Shown here: piece by piece, positions 40,752 through 49,125 of the stretch
Layout of the letters: each line of letters begins with the position of its first letter
Position numbering within the stretch: the stretch's first letter is position 1
NCBI RefSeq assembly: GCF_021533215.1
Contig: NZ_JAJNKA010000014.1
Coordinates: 1-64,000, forward strand
DNA length: 64,000 bases
Direction: 5' to 3'
Origin: Portibacter lacus
GTDB taxonomy: Bacteria > Bacteroidota > Bacteroidia > Chitinophagales > Saprospiraceae
The notes under the pieces: generated by a model
Database searches by the model: none
What the model saw: only the letters and a program-made list of their open reading frames with translations
Told to the model about the DNA's origin: nothing
Translations under genes and position numbers: made by a program

Positions 40752-41562
40752 TAATTACCGCTCTTCTAATTCTTACAAGTTTCTCTAATAAACTTTCCAG
40801 TTTATCAAGTGCTAACATATTCGCTCCATCAGACAATGCCTTAGAAGGATCTGGGTGTGTTTCTATAAATAGTCCATTGGCTCCAGCTGCAATTGCACAA
40901 CTAGCCATCGTACCAATATATTCAGGCTTTCCTCCTGTAACTCCAGAGCCTTGGTTCGGTCGCTGGAGCGAGTGCGTGCAGTCCACTACAACTGCGTCAC
41001 ATATGGATTGCATTTCTTTCACGCCCATAAAATCCACGACCAGATCTTGATATCCGAAACTATTTCCTCTTTCTGTCAAAATAACATTTGGATTTCCAGC
41101 CTCGATTACTTTATTCATCGCATGCCTTATGGAAGCATGATTTAAGAATTGTCCTTTTTTAATATTGACTATCTTACCTGTATCTGCCGCTGCCTCTAAT
41201 AAGGAAGTTTGTCGACATAAGAATGCCGGAATCTGAAGAATATCGACGTATTGCGCTGCCAATCCAGCTTCTTCATCCGTGTGTATATCTGTGGTAGTCG
41301 GCAAATTTAATTGCTTTCCTACTTTTTTTATAATATTCAAGGCCGTTTCATCTCCTATTCCAGTAAATGAATCTCTTCTACTTCTATTAGCTTTTCTGTA
41401 AGATGCTTTAAAAACATATGGTATTTTAAAATCTTCACAAAGCGCTTTTACTTTCGTTGCAACCTCCATGCAAAGATCTTCTGATTCAACTACACAAGGA
41501 CCAGCAATCAAGAAAAAGTTATCTGGCGTTTGATTCAATAGTGATTCTACTTTAATTGCCAT
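40744..41562 (-). CDS. kdsA: 3-deoxy-8-phosphooctulonate synthase
   Basis: 272 aa, normal KdsA length. It condenses phosphoenolpyruvate with arabinose 5-phosphate to make KDO-8-phosphate for lipid A/LPS. Visible motifs include FLIAGPCVVES, FKASYRKANRSRRDSFTG, GKQLNLPTTTDIHTDEEA, NHASIRHAMNKV and the C-terminal GLFIETHPDPSKALSDG. It is the upstream gene of a pair with the COG2509 flavoprotein. Confirms a Gram-negative outer membrane. Confidence 0.95.
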   Translation of the reverse strand: MAIKVESLLNQTPDNFFLIAGPCVVESEDLCMEVATKVKALCEDFKIPYVFKASYRKANRSRRDSFTGIGDETALNIIKKVGKQLNLPTTTDIHTDEEAGLAAQYVDILQIPAFLCRQTSLLEAAADTGKIVNIKKGQFLNHASIRHAMNKVIEAGNPNVILTERGNSFGYQDLVVDFMGVKEMQSICDAVVVDCTHSLQRPNQGSGVTGGKPEYIGTMASCAIAAGANGLFIETHPDPSKALSDGANMLALDKLESLLEKLVRIRRAVIND

Positions 41563-42185
41563 TTTCGTTATTAGATTAAGCGGTAAAAGTAGTTAAGATT
41601 TATGGTCTTTTGAAATTCCGCTACCCTTCTTAGAATTAAATGTACTTAGAGTGATGTATTCTCGGGGTTAATTTACAATCAACTAAAAGTTTTGAATCTT
41701 TTATTAATCATCAAAATAAAATACAAATGCAAAAAAGACGACATTTCGGCTTCCGAATTCTTTTTATTTAGAAAGCAAAATAAATGTTCCATCAATGATT
41801 TTTGCACCTACCACTTGATGAGCATTCACCCACACAATCCTAATCTTAAACATATTACAATTTATGGTCAAGTACCTGAATAATTATAATCCTGAATATC
41901 AAGAATTGATTTGCATATTTTGCCCGAAATGAGAACGAATTTTATAATTTAGTAGTGTATATTTCATCAGGAGCGTGAGTAGTAAGAAAATTTGAGTATA
42001 CTGCATTCGCCTCTAATGAAGGCCTACTATAAAACTTATGCACTATACAATAATCAATTCATGAAAGATTGAGATGTATTTGATCCTTCTATTTTGAAAT
42101 TTTGCTAAACAATTTTAAACTAAAAGAGCTTACACTGAAAGAAAATATTTGCAAAAAAAGGTAACAACCGTTTTTAATTGAGATT
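41563..42185. other. 623-bp intergenic region without a convincing gene
   Basis: AT-rich stretch between kdsA and the GGCT-like gene. A 63-codon plus-strand frame (41692-41883) has no motif, signal or credible start, so I do not call it. No tRNA, repeat or terminator was seen. It may hold the promoters of both neighbours. Confidence 0.6.
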
Positions 42186-42536
42186 ATGAAGCATCTTTTT
42201 ACTTATGGAACACTAATGAATTCTAAAGTTTGGAATTCAATTGTAGCTAAAGATTACAAGTCTAAGCCATTTACCTTGTACAATTTTTCTAGAAAAAAAT
42301 TGATTGGGAAAGAATACCCCGGCATTCTGCGAGAAGAAGGTCATCAAGTTAAAGGATTACTCTATCTAGACATCGAATTAGATGACCTCATTAGGTTAGA
42401 CGAATACGAAGGAGAGGAATTCGAAAGGATAACGATGAAAGTTGATGATTATAGCATTGATACCTATCTATTTGTAGGGAATACTGAATTAATAAGTTCT
42501 GAGGAATGGTTGCCTTATGAGAATTCCCATCGATAA
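42186..42536 (+). CDS. Gamma-glutamylcyclotransferase-like protein
   Basis: 116 aa. FTYGTLMNSKVW is the GGCT/AIG2 start motif, and DEYEGEEFERI contains the catalytic Glu; YPGILREEGHQVKGLLY is also typical. Members open gamma-glutamyl-amine bonds to release 5-oxoproline; the exact substrate in bacteria is usually unknown. It is a single gene upstream of yidC. Confidence 0.82.
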   Translation: MKHLFTYGTLMNSKVWNSIVAKDYKSKPFTLYNFSRKKLIGKEYPGILREEGHQVKGLLYLDIELDDLIRLDEYEGEEFERITMKVDDYSIDTYLFVGNTELISSEEWLPYENSHR

Positions 42537-42636
42537 ATCTTTTTAATTGGTAGAATAAATTGATCTAAAAACCAATTCCATGGAACGAAATGTAATTAAT
42601 ATTAATTGAGTTCTTAGAACAGCAAAAACAAAATGT

Positions 42637-42644
42637 TACCTTTG
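42637..42644 (+). promoter_or_regulatory. Candidate -7 element for yidC
   Basis: TACCTTTG (TAnnTTTG), 25 nt upstream of the yidC ATG. No clear -33 at the normal distance. Confidence 0.5.
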
Positions 42645-42669
42645 CGGCTTATTTTAACGATGACAATTA

Positions 42670-44556
42670 ATGGATAAGAAACAATTAATAGGTTTACTTC
42701 TTATTTTCGGTCTATTTTATACTTGGTCACTAATGAATGGCAAAAGTAGAGCAGAGATCGAAGCAGAACAGCGGATTCAAGATTCTATAGCACTAGCGAA
42801 TCAACCTGCTCCAGAAGAAACCACAGCTAATATTACCAATACAACTTCTACTACTAATATACCTGTACCTATTGCTAATGACTCTTTGGCTAACGCTAAA
42901 TTAGCGTACCAATATGGAGGATTTGCTAGTGCAATAGGTGGTGAAGAAGAAGTTCTAACCCTTGAAAATGATCTAATTCAAGTCAATCTAAGTAATAAAG
43001 GTGGATTCATTAAAGATGTTTTAGTGAAAAACCATTACAAACTAGAAAGACAAGAAGACAATTCAGACAAGCAAGTTCCACTTTATCTCTTAAAGAATAG
43101 TAAGAACAAATTCAGTTACGAACTACCTATTTCGGGAGTACCTGGTGAAATAGTACGAACTGATGAACTTACCTATCAAGGTACAAAAGATGGAAATACT
43201 GTTGTATTTAGAGCACCCGCTGGAAATGGATCTTATTTTGAACAGCGTTATACTATACAGCCTGGAAAATATGACTTGGATTACTCTATTTCACTGGTTG
43301 GTTTAGACAGACAGATTGCGTCAGGAAAGAAAGAAATTAACCTTAATTGGGTTAATCATATCGATAAATTAGAACAGAATTTCAAGTTTGAGAAATTCTA
43401 CTCAACTATTTATTTCAAAGAAGTAGGTGAAGATTCTGACTACTGTAATTGTAGAAAAGATGATGAAGAAGATTTCGAGGGGAAGCCACTTCACTGGGTT
43501 TCTAATTCAAATCAGTTTTTCAATTCTACCCTAGTTGCTAAGTCCACACCCTTCGCAGGTGCTGTTATGGAAACAGAAATGCAGGAAGATGATAGTGAAG
43601 ATCTAAAACTACTTTCTTCTAATATAGAAATACCATATTCAGGAGGATCTGATTACTCTTTCGATATGTCTATATATCTAGGACCGAATGATTTTAACAT
43701 TTTAAAATCGTACGACATTGGACTTGAAGAGATTATTCCATATGGTAGAAGTATATTCGGAACGATTAACCGATGGGTTATTAGACCGTTTTTCCACTTC
43801 TTAGACAATATCATTGGGAATAAAGGAATTGCCATCATCATAATGATCTTTTTGGTTAAAATGATTTTATACCCATTGAATTACAAGATGCTGAAGTCTC
43901 AAGCGAGAATGGGAGCATTAAAACCAGAGATCAATAAGATAAAAGATAAAAACAAGGATGATCCACAGGCCGCCCAGATGGAGAACATGAAGCTCTATCG
44001 GGAATACGGTGTGAGTCCGCTTGGTGGTTGTATGCCGATGGTTATACAAATGCCGATATGGTATGCGCTATTCAGGTTCTTCCCCGCTTCTATAGATTTT
44101 AGACAAGAAAGTTTCTTGTGGGCGAATGACTTATCATCATATGATGTTATCGCATATCTTCCGTTCGAAATTCCTGCATATGGAGCACACATTAGTTTGT
44201 TCACTATTCTTTGGGCTATTAGTACGATAGCATACACGTACTATAATACGAAGCATATGGACATGAGTGCGAATCCAGCAATGAAGTATGTACAGTATTT
44301 CATGCCGCTAATGTTCTTATTCTTCTTTAATAGTTATGCTTCAGGATTAACTTGCTATATGTTTTTTAGTAATTTATTTAATGTAGGACAAACTGTAGTC
44401 ACTAAGAAGTTCGTTTTCAATGAAGATAAAATTCGAGCAGAATTATTGAAGAACAAAGACAAGCCTAAGAAAACAAATAAATTTCAAGAGAGAATGCAAT
44501 CAGCAATGAAGCAATCTCAGGCTTTACAAGAAGAGCGTAAAAAGAAGAAAAAATAA
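42670..44556 (+). CDS. yidC: Membrane protein insertase YidC
   Basis: 628 aa. An N-terminal helix (5-20) precedes a Ser/Thr/Asn-rich linker and a large periplasmic beta-sandwich (about 75-365). The conserved five-helix insertase core begins at IGNKGIAIIIMIFLVKMILYPLNYKML, with SPLGGCMPMVIQMPIWYALFRFF and the later TCYMFFSNLFNVGQT. A basic C-tail (KTNKFQERM...) may bind ribosomes. It inserts and folds inner-membrane proteins with or without Sec. The next gene starts at its last base. Confidence 0.95.
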   Translation: MDKKQLIGLLLIFGLFYTWSLMNGKSRAEIEAEQRIQDSIALANQPAPEETTANITNTTSTTNIPVPIANDSLANAKLAYQYGGFASAIGGEEEVLTLENDLIQVNLSNKGGFIKDVLVKNHYKLERQEDNSDKQVPLYLLKNSKNKFSYELPISGVPGEIVRTDELTYQGTKDGNTVVFRAPAGNGSYFEQRYTIQPGKYDLDYSISLVGLDRQIASGKKEINLNWVNHIDKLEQNFKFEKFYSTIYFKEVGEDSDYCNCRKDDEEDFEGKPLHWVSNSNQFFNSTLVAKSTPFAGAVMETEMQEDDSEDLKLLSSNIEIPYSGGSDYSFDMSIYLGPNDFNILKSYDIGLEEIIPYGRSIFGTINRWVIRPFFHFLDNIIGNKGIAIIIMIFLVKMILYPLNYKMLKSQARMGALKPEINKIKDKNKDDPQAAQMENMKLYREYGVSPLGGCMPMVIQMPIWYALFRFFPASIDFRQESFLWANDLSSYDVIAYLPFEIPAYGAHISLFTILWAISTIAYTYYNTKHMDMSANPAMKYVQYFMPLMFLFFFNSYASGLTCYMFFSNLFNVGQTVVTKKFVFNEDKIRAELLKNKDKPKKTNKFQERMQSAMKQSQALQEERKKKKK

Positions 44557-45164
44557 TGGGTATACTGAATTCATTCATATCGAAATGGACACTTTTAATT
44601 GGTTCTGTTTTAATCCTAACATCTTGTGGGACGACGAAAGCTGTTAAGCAAGTGATGGAGTCATACGACTTTGGAATTAAAAAAGTTCACGTTGAGAATG
44701 TAAATAGTTCGTATGATCGACTGGTGCCTGATTACTATGAAAGTTTGAAGTCATCAGATCAGAAATTTGCAGAAAAAATTGCAAAAGATACGATGCTCTA
44801 TATGCAGAAAGGCGCTTGTTTAGGCAAATGTCCAGTTTTCAGAATAACGATATTCAACAATGGAATTGTTAAGTATGAAGGCGTTAAGAATGTTGACTTA
44901 GTTGGAATTTACGAAAGTAAATTAAAGAAAGAGCAGCAAGAGAAGGCTAGAAGTTTAATTGATGCCATAGACTTACCTCGAATGTATAGTAAATACCCTC
45001 GTGGAATTACTATGAGCAAAGATGTAGCTATTACCAAAATGGTTTTGTCAGATGGAGTTCTTAAATTTCCAACTGTGATTAGTTATGATCAGCCTCAGGA
45101 ATTAACAAATATTGAAGTATATTTAAACCAACTTATAAAGGATTTAAGTTGGGTTCAAATATAG
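44556..45164 (+). CDS. DUF6438 lipoprotein
   Basis: 202 aa. The signal peptide ends in LTSCGTT, a lipobox. The mature part contains the DUF6438 hallmark KGACLGKCPVFRITIFNNGIVKYEG (two Cys four residues apart), then the VGIYESKLKKEQ helix. Family function is unknown. It overlaps yidC by one base and precedes gpsA by 7 bp, so the three are one transcript. Confidence 0.78.
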   Translation: MGILNSFISKWTLLIGSVLILTSCGTTKAVKQVMESYDFGIKKVHVENVNSSYDRLVPDYYESLKSSDQKFAEKIAKDTMLYMQKGACLGKCPVFRITIFNNGIVKYEGVKNVDLVGIYESKLKKEQQEKARSLIDAIDLPRMYSKYPRGITMSKDVAITKMVLSDGVLKFPTVISYDQPQELTNIEVYLNQLIKDLSWVQI

Positions 45165-45171
45165 ATAAAAC

Positions 45172-46206
45172 ATGGAAAAACCGGTAGGTGTTATCGGAGC
45201 TGGAAGTTTTGGAAGTACTATTGCTTCTCTGATATCGGAGAATAAAAGTGTATTGATTTACTCGCGAAATCAATTTGAAATAGACAACATCAACCAAGGA
45301 AAAGAGCACAAAGGGATAACTTTTGCTAAAAATGTGACTGCTACAGGCGATTTAAAATATTTAGCGGAATCGTGTAACTTGATATTTCCAGTTATTCCAG
45401 CGGGTGCATTCCGAAAAGTGATTAAGCAAATTGCTCCTTATATTACGCCCTTGCATATTATAATTCATGCAACGAAAGGGTTAGACATCGTCGAAGCTGA
45501 TATCGAAGACTTAGGAAATAAGACCTTCGACAAAGATATCATAAGGACCATGAGTCAAGTCATTACAGAAGAATGTAGTACCTTAAGGGTCGGTTGTATA
45601 TCTGGGCCTAATTTATCAAAGGAAATAAATTTATCCTACCCTACAGCCGCTGTGATTGCAAGTGAATTCCAAGAAGTAATCGACCAAGGTCAGATTGCGC
45701 TCAGTAGTTCAAGATTTTTTGTTTTTGGTTCGCACCAATTGCTAACTGCAGAGTTAGCTGGAGCCTTTAAGAACATCATTGCAATCGGATCTGGTATAAT
45801 CGGAGGAAAGCATTTAGGAAAAAACATGCAAGCCTTATTAATAACAAGAGGGTTAAGAGAAATAATTCATATAGGAATCGCTTTAGGAGCAGAAGGAAAA
45901 GCGTTTTTAGGAACAGCGGGACTAGGAGACTTAATTGCGACGGCGACGAGTGAAACTTCTAGAAATTATAATTTCGGAAGAAGATTAGCAGAGGGTGATA
46001 CGATAGAACAAATTAGAGCTTCTGAAGATGAAGTTGCAGAAGGAGTTCGGACATTGAAAATTGTTAAATATATACTGACTAAGTACAATCTTCATGCACC
46101 AATATGCGAGTTGATTTATGAAATAGTTTTCAAAGATTTAAATATTGACAAGGCAATTTCACACCTAATGCGTTATCCAAACGCACCAGATGTTGATTTT
46201 TTATAG
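45172..46206 (+). CDS. gpsA: Glycerol-3-phosphate dehydrogenase [NAD(P)+]
   Basis: 344 aa. VGVIGAGSFGSTIASLI binds NAD(P), VGCISGPNLSKEI and AGAFKNIIAIGSGIIGG (catalytic Lys) are GpsA landmarks, and GLGDLIATATSETSRNYNFGR completes the substrate site. It makes sn-glycerol 3-phosphate for phospholipids. Cotranscribed with yidC, a pairing that links membrane lipid and protein insertion. Confidence 0.94.
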   Translation: MEKPVGVIGAGSFGSTIASLISENKSVLIYSRNQFEIDNINQGKEHKGITFAKNVTATGDLKYLAESCNLIFPVIPAGAFRKVIKQIAPYITPLHIIIHATKGLDIVEADIEDLGNKTFDKDIIRTMSQVITEECSTLRVGCISGPNLSKEINLSYPTAAVIASEFQEVIDQGQIALSSSRFFVFGSHQLLTAELAGAFKNIIAIGSGIIGGKHLGKNMQALLITRGLREIIHIGIALGAEGKAFLGTAGLGDLIATATSETSRNYNFGRRLAEGDTIEQIRASEDEVAEGVRTLKIVKYILTKYNLHAPICELIYEIVFKDLNIDKAISHLMRYPNAPDVDFL

Positions 46207-46225
46207 GAACTTTATTATGATTAAT

Positions 46226-46233
46226 TATATTTG
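46226..46233 (+). promoter_or_regulatory. Candidate -7 element for the coiled-coil gene pair
   Basis: TATATTTG ends only 4 nt before the ATG at 46238, so the mRNA may be leaderless. It separates this pair from the gpsA transcript. Confidence 0.42.
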
Positions 46234-46237
46234 TTAA

Positions 46238-46789
46238 ATGAACATAGATTTAAATAAAATTTTCAATACTTCAAGCGAACTAGATAAAAAATTCGTTGAT
46301 GCATTGCTAAGAGCGATAAAAAACAATGCTATTAAAGAATTTGATTATTTAAAATTTATGCACTCTGTGAAATCTATGCAGGAGATGAATATGGATGTTG
46401 ATACCAGCTACAAGTCCGCATTTGCTACAGCACAGACGATAGGGTTAACAAAAGAGAAGTTGCTGAAGACTGCTAATCATTACAAAATTGTTCTAAATAA
46501 AGAACGAGAACATTTTGCTGATGCATTGAAAAATCAGAGGAGTGAGAAGATTTCAGGAAAACTAGAAGAAGTAGAAATTCTGAAAAACAAGATTCTCGAA
46601 TATGAGGAGAAGATGAAGCAGATGAATAAGGAAATTGCCATTTATCAGAAAAAAATTGCTGGAGCTGATAGTGCAATTGAAAAAGAAAAAGAAAAAATAG
46701 AAACCATTAAAAATAATTTCGTGAGCTCTTTTGAGCATTTTGCGGAAGTATTAGATCACGATATTGATTCAATAAATAACTTACTTTAA
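46238..46789 (+). CDS. Unknown soluble coiled-coil protein
   Basis: 183 aa, not recognised. Residues 1-90 are helical (SSELDKKFVDALLRAIKNN; TIGLTKEKLLKTANHYKIVL). Residues about 92-165 form a long heptad-patterned coiled coil rich in Lys and Glu. There is no signal or membrane segment. It lies 6 bp before the TM-PspA-like gene with its own promoter, so the two proteins probably act together. ESCRT-III or PspA partners are often coiled-coil, but that link is inference. Confidence 0.6.
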   Translation: MNIDLNKIFNTSSELDKKFVDALLRAIKNNAIKEFDYLKFMHSVKSMQEMNMDVDTSYKSAFATAQTIGLTKEKLLKTANHYKIVLNKEREHFADALKNQRSEKISGKLEEVEILKNKILEYEEKMKQMNKEIAIYQKKIAGADSAIEKEKEKIETIKNNFVSSFEHFAEVLDHDIDSINNLL

Positions 46790-46795
46790 GAAAAT

Positions 46796-47812
46796 ATGGC
46801 GACAACTAATCCATTTGAAAATTCCGGAAAGCCAAAAGGATTCTGGAAAAAACCTGAAGGCGTAACGGGTGCGTTATTTTTAATCGCCGCAATTGCTGGT
46901 ATCGGTTTTATTCTTGCCACGAATTTATCAGCAATAATGGCTTTCGTTTCTACTGTTTTAGGACTTGTAGTAACCTTATTAGTTCTAGGAGCTATCATCT
47001 ATATGGTATTAGATCCTAAGATGAGAGCTTTAGTAGGTTATATGTATAAAAGTGTCATGAGAAAAATTACTGGCATGTTTGTAACAATTGATCCTATCGG
47101 AATACTTAAGAACTATGTAGACGACTTGCAAGACAACTTAAGCAAGATGAGCAAGCAGATCGGAGGTCTTCGTGGTCAGATGAGAAAGATAAAAACTTTG
47201 ATGCAAGACAATTCAAAGGAAATCGAGCAAAACATGGCACTTGCAAGAAAGGCTAAAGAAGTTGGAAATCAGCAGCAGCTTACCTTATCTGCAAGAAAAG
47301 CAGCAAGACTTAAAGAATCTAACCAAAAATATGGTGCATTACACTCCAAAATGACCATTCTACATAGAGTGCTCACTAAGATGTATGCTAATTCTGAGAT
47401 CCTTCTCGAAGATACCAAGGATCAGGTTAAGATGAAAGAGCAAGAAAGAAAGGCTATTAGAGCATCTCACGGTGCAATGAAATCTGCAATGAGCATCATT
47501 TCTGGGGATTCAGATAAAAGAGCAATGTTCGATCAAGCAATGGAACACATCGCTGATGATGTAGCTAATAAAGTAGGTGAAATGGAAAGATTCATGGAGA
47601 TGTCTTCTACTTTCATGGATTCAGTAGACCTTCAGAACGGAGTTTTCGAAGATAACGGACTGAAAATGTTAGAGGAGTATGAAAAGCAAAGTTCTCTACT
47701 TTTAATGGGAGGAAATGAGCAGCTAGATGACGATGTATTAGATTTAGGAATTCCTGAAGAACAATACAGAGCTGGTAGTTCAAATTCTGATTATGAAGGC
47801 CTCTTTGACTAA
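46796..47812 (+). CDS. Membrane-anchored PspA/IM30-like helical protein
   Basis: 338 aa. Two membrane helices (24-41 and 47-72) anchor the protein. From 98 on the sequence is a long helical hairpin: TIDPIGILKNYVDDLQDNLSKM, then a long Lys/Gln/Ala-rich helix (about 120-225) and RKAIRASHGAMKSAMS. The order and spacing resemble PspA/Vipp1 (DP-x-x-...-DMQ-x-x-L start, RHQAA-like end). The usual amphipathic N-terminal helix is replaced by the two TM helices. The C-terminal tail is acidic and ends SDYEGLFD. An ESCRT-III-like membrane-protecting role is possible. Strong terminator follows. Confidence 0.6.
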   Translation: MATTNPFENSGKPKGFWKKPEGVTGALFLIAAIAGIGFILATNLSAIMAFVSTVLGLVVTLLVLGAIIYMVLDPKMRALVGYMYKSVMRKITGMFVTIDPIGILKNYVDDLQDNLSKMSKQIGGLRGQMRKIKTLMQDNSKEIEQNMALARKAKEVGNQQQLTLSARKAARLKESNQKYGALHSKMTILHRVLTKMYANSEILLEDTKDQVKMKEQERKAIRASHGAMKSAMSIISGDSDKRAMFDQAMEHIADDVANKVGEMERFMEMSSTFMDSVDLQNGVFEDNGLKMLEEYEKQSSLLLMGGNEQLDDDVLDLGIPEEQYRAGSSNSDYEGLFD

Positions 47813-47835
47813 AATAATATAAAATATAGATATAG

Positions 47836-47866
47836 GCTACTGTTTTAAATAACAGTAGCTTTTTTT
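47836..47866 (+). terminator. Rho-independent terminator before chrA
   Basis: Perfect 9-bp stem GCTACTGTT / AACAGTAGC (47836-47844, 47851-47859), 6-nt loop, followed by seven Ts. It closes the coiled-coil operon. Confidence 0.88.
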
Positions 47867-47871
47867 ATTTC

Positions 47872-48999
47872 ATGAAAAAAGCATCAAATTTAAAAGAAAT
47901 TGCACTTGTCTTCCTGAAGTTAGGACTCGTGGCTTTCGGTGGCCCAGCTGCTCACATCGCAATGATGGAAGCAGAAATTGTAGAAAAAAGGAAGTGGATT
48001 ACGCCAGAACACTTCTTAGATCTTATCGGTGCAACTAATTTGATACCAGGACCTAATAGTACTGAAATGACCATGCATTGTGGTCATGAGAGAGGCGGTA
48101 TTGCGGGTCTTTTTATAGCTGGAGCTTGTTTTATTCTACCAGCAGTTATCCTTACCGGAATCTTAGCTCACTTCTATGTAGAATATGGTACACTTCCTGA
48201 AATTCAGCCTTTTATTTATGGAATTAAACCTGCTGTACTAGCCATTATAGCAGGAGCAATTTTCAAGTTAGGCAAGAAAGCCATAAAAAATACGACTCTT
48301 GCCATTTTAGGATTATTAACCATCGGAATTAGTCTTGCAGGGATTAGCGAAGTGCTCGCATTATTAGCTATTGGTGTCTTTGGAACCATCTATTTCATGG
48401 TTAAAGATAGACTTAAAAATCAAACACTTAACTCTATCTTCATTCCCGTTTTCTTGTTTAAATCAGCTTCGGGTTTAATCTCAACCAGTAAAATATTCTT
48501 TACTTTTTTAAAAATCGGCGCTATTCTCTACGGAAGTGGTTACGTGTTATTTGCCTACTTAGATTCCGAATTAGTACTGAATGGTTTTCTTAGCAGATCA
48601 GAACTCATCGATGCGATTGCCATAGGCCAATTCACTCCTGGTCCTGTGTTATCTACTGCTACCTTTATTGGATATCAATTAGGAGGTTTCTCTGGAGCAG
48701 TATTGGCAACGTTAGGTATTTTTCTTCCATCGTTTATACTTGTCTGGATTCTCAATCCTTATGTTCCCAAAATGAGGCAGTCTAAACTCTTAAGTTATTT
48801 CCTAGACGTGGTCAATGTGGCAGCCGTAGGAATAATGTGTTCTGTACTTTATAAAATGGGCTTAGAATCCATTTCAGACTGGAGAACTTTAATAATAGGA
48901 ACATTGAGTTTCATCCTTGTTTTTGGTCTGAAAAAAGTGAACGTTATTTTTCTAGTTTTAGGAGGTTCAATCTTAGGTTATTTGTTAACACAGATTTAG
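47872..48999 (+). CDS. chrA: Chromate transporter ChrA
   Basis: 375 aa, long two-domain form with about ten membrane helices. The N-half motif LGLVAFGGPAAHIAMME and the C-half counterpart LKIGAILYGSGYVLFAYL are the CHR repeats; GATNLIPGPNSTEMTMHCG and AIGQFTPGPVLSTATFIGYQ are also characteristic. It exports chromate, or imports/exports similar oxyanions such as sulfate. No chrB regulator is adjacent. Confidence 0.9.
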   Translation: MKKASNLKEIALVFLKLGLVAFGGPAAHIAMMEAEIVEKRKWITPEHFLDLIGATNLIPGPNSTEMTMHCGHERGGIAGLFIAGACFILPAVILTGILAHFYVEYGTLPEIQPFIYGIKPAVLAIIAGAIFKLGKKAIKNTTLAILGLLTIGISLAGISEVLALLAIGVFGTIYFMVKDRLKNQTLNSIFIPVFLFKSASGLISTSKIFFTFLKIGAILYGSGYVLFAYLDSELVLNGFLSRSELIDAIAIGQFTPGPVLSTATFIGYQLGGFSGAVLATLGIFLPSFILVWILNPYVPKMRQSKLLSYFLDVVNVAAVGIMCSVLYKMGLESISDWRTLIIGTLSFILVFGLKKVNVIFLVLGGSILGYLLTQI

Positions 49000-49032
49000 C
49001 AATGAAGGTTAACGAGTTAAAATTAAATAAAT

Positions 49033-49040
49033 TACATTTG
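49033..49040 (+). promoter_or_regulatory. Candidate -7 element for the Na/Pi-DASS operon
   Basis: TACATTTG (TAnnTTTG), 85 nt upstream of the ATG at 49126. Confidence 0.42.
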
Positions 49041-49125
49041 CAGGAAACCTAGTATTTCTACTTGTTAAGGATAAGAGAGAGCTAGGTCATGGCTAACTTA
49101 TTTTAATCTTCGTAAAGCGATTTTA

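Noticed and set aside
41692-41883. 63-aa frame in the kdsA-GGCT gap
   Set aside because: No conserved motif, signal peptide or promoter; composition looks non-coding.
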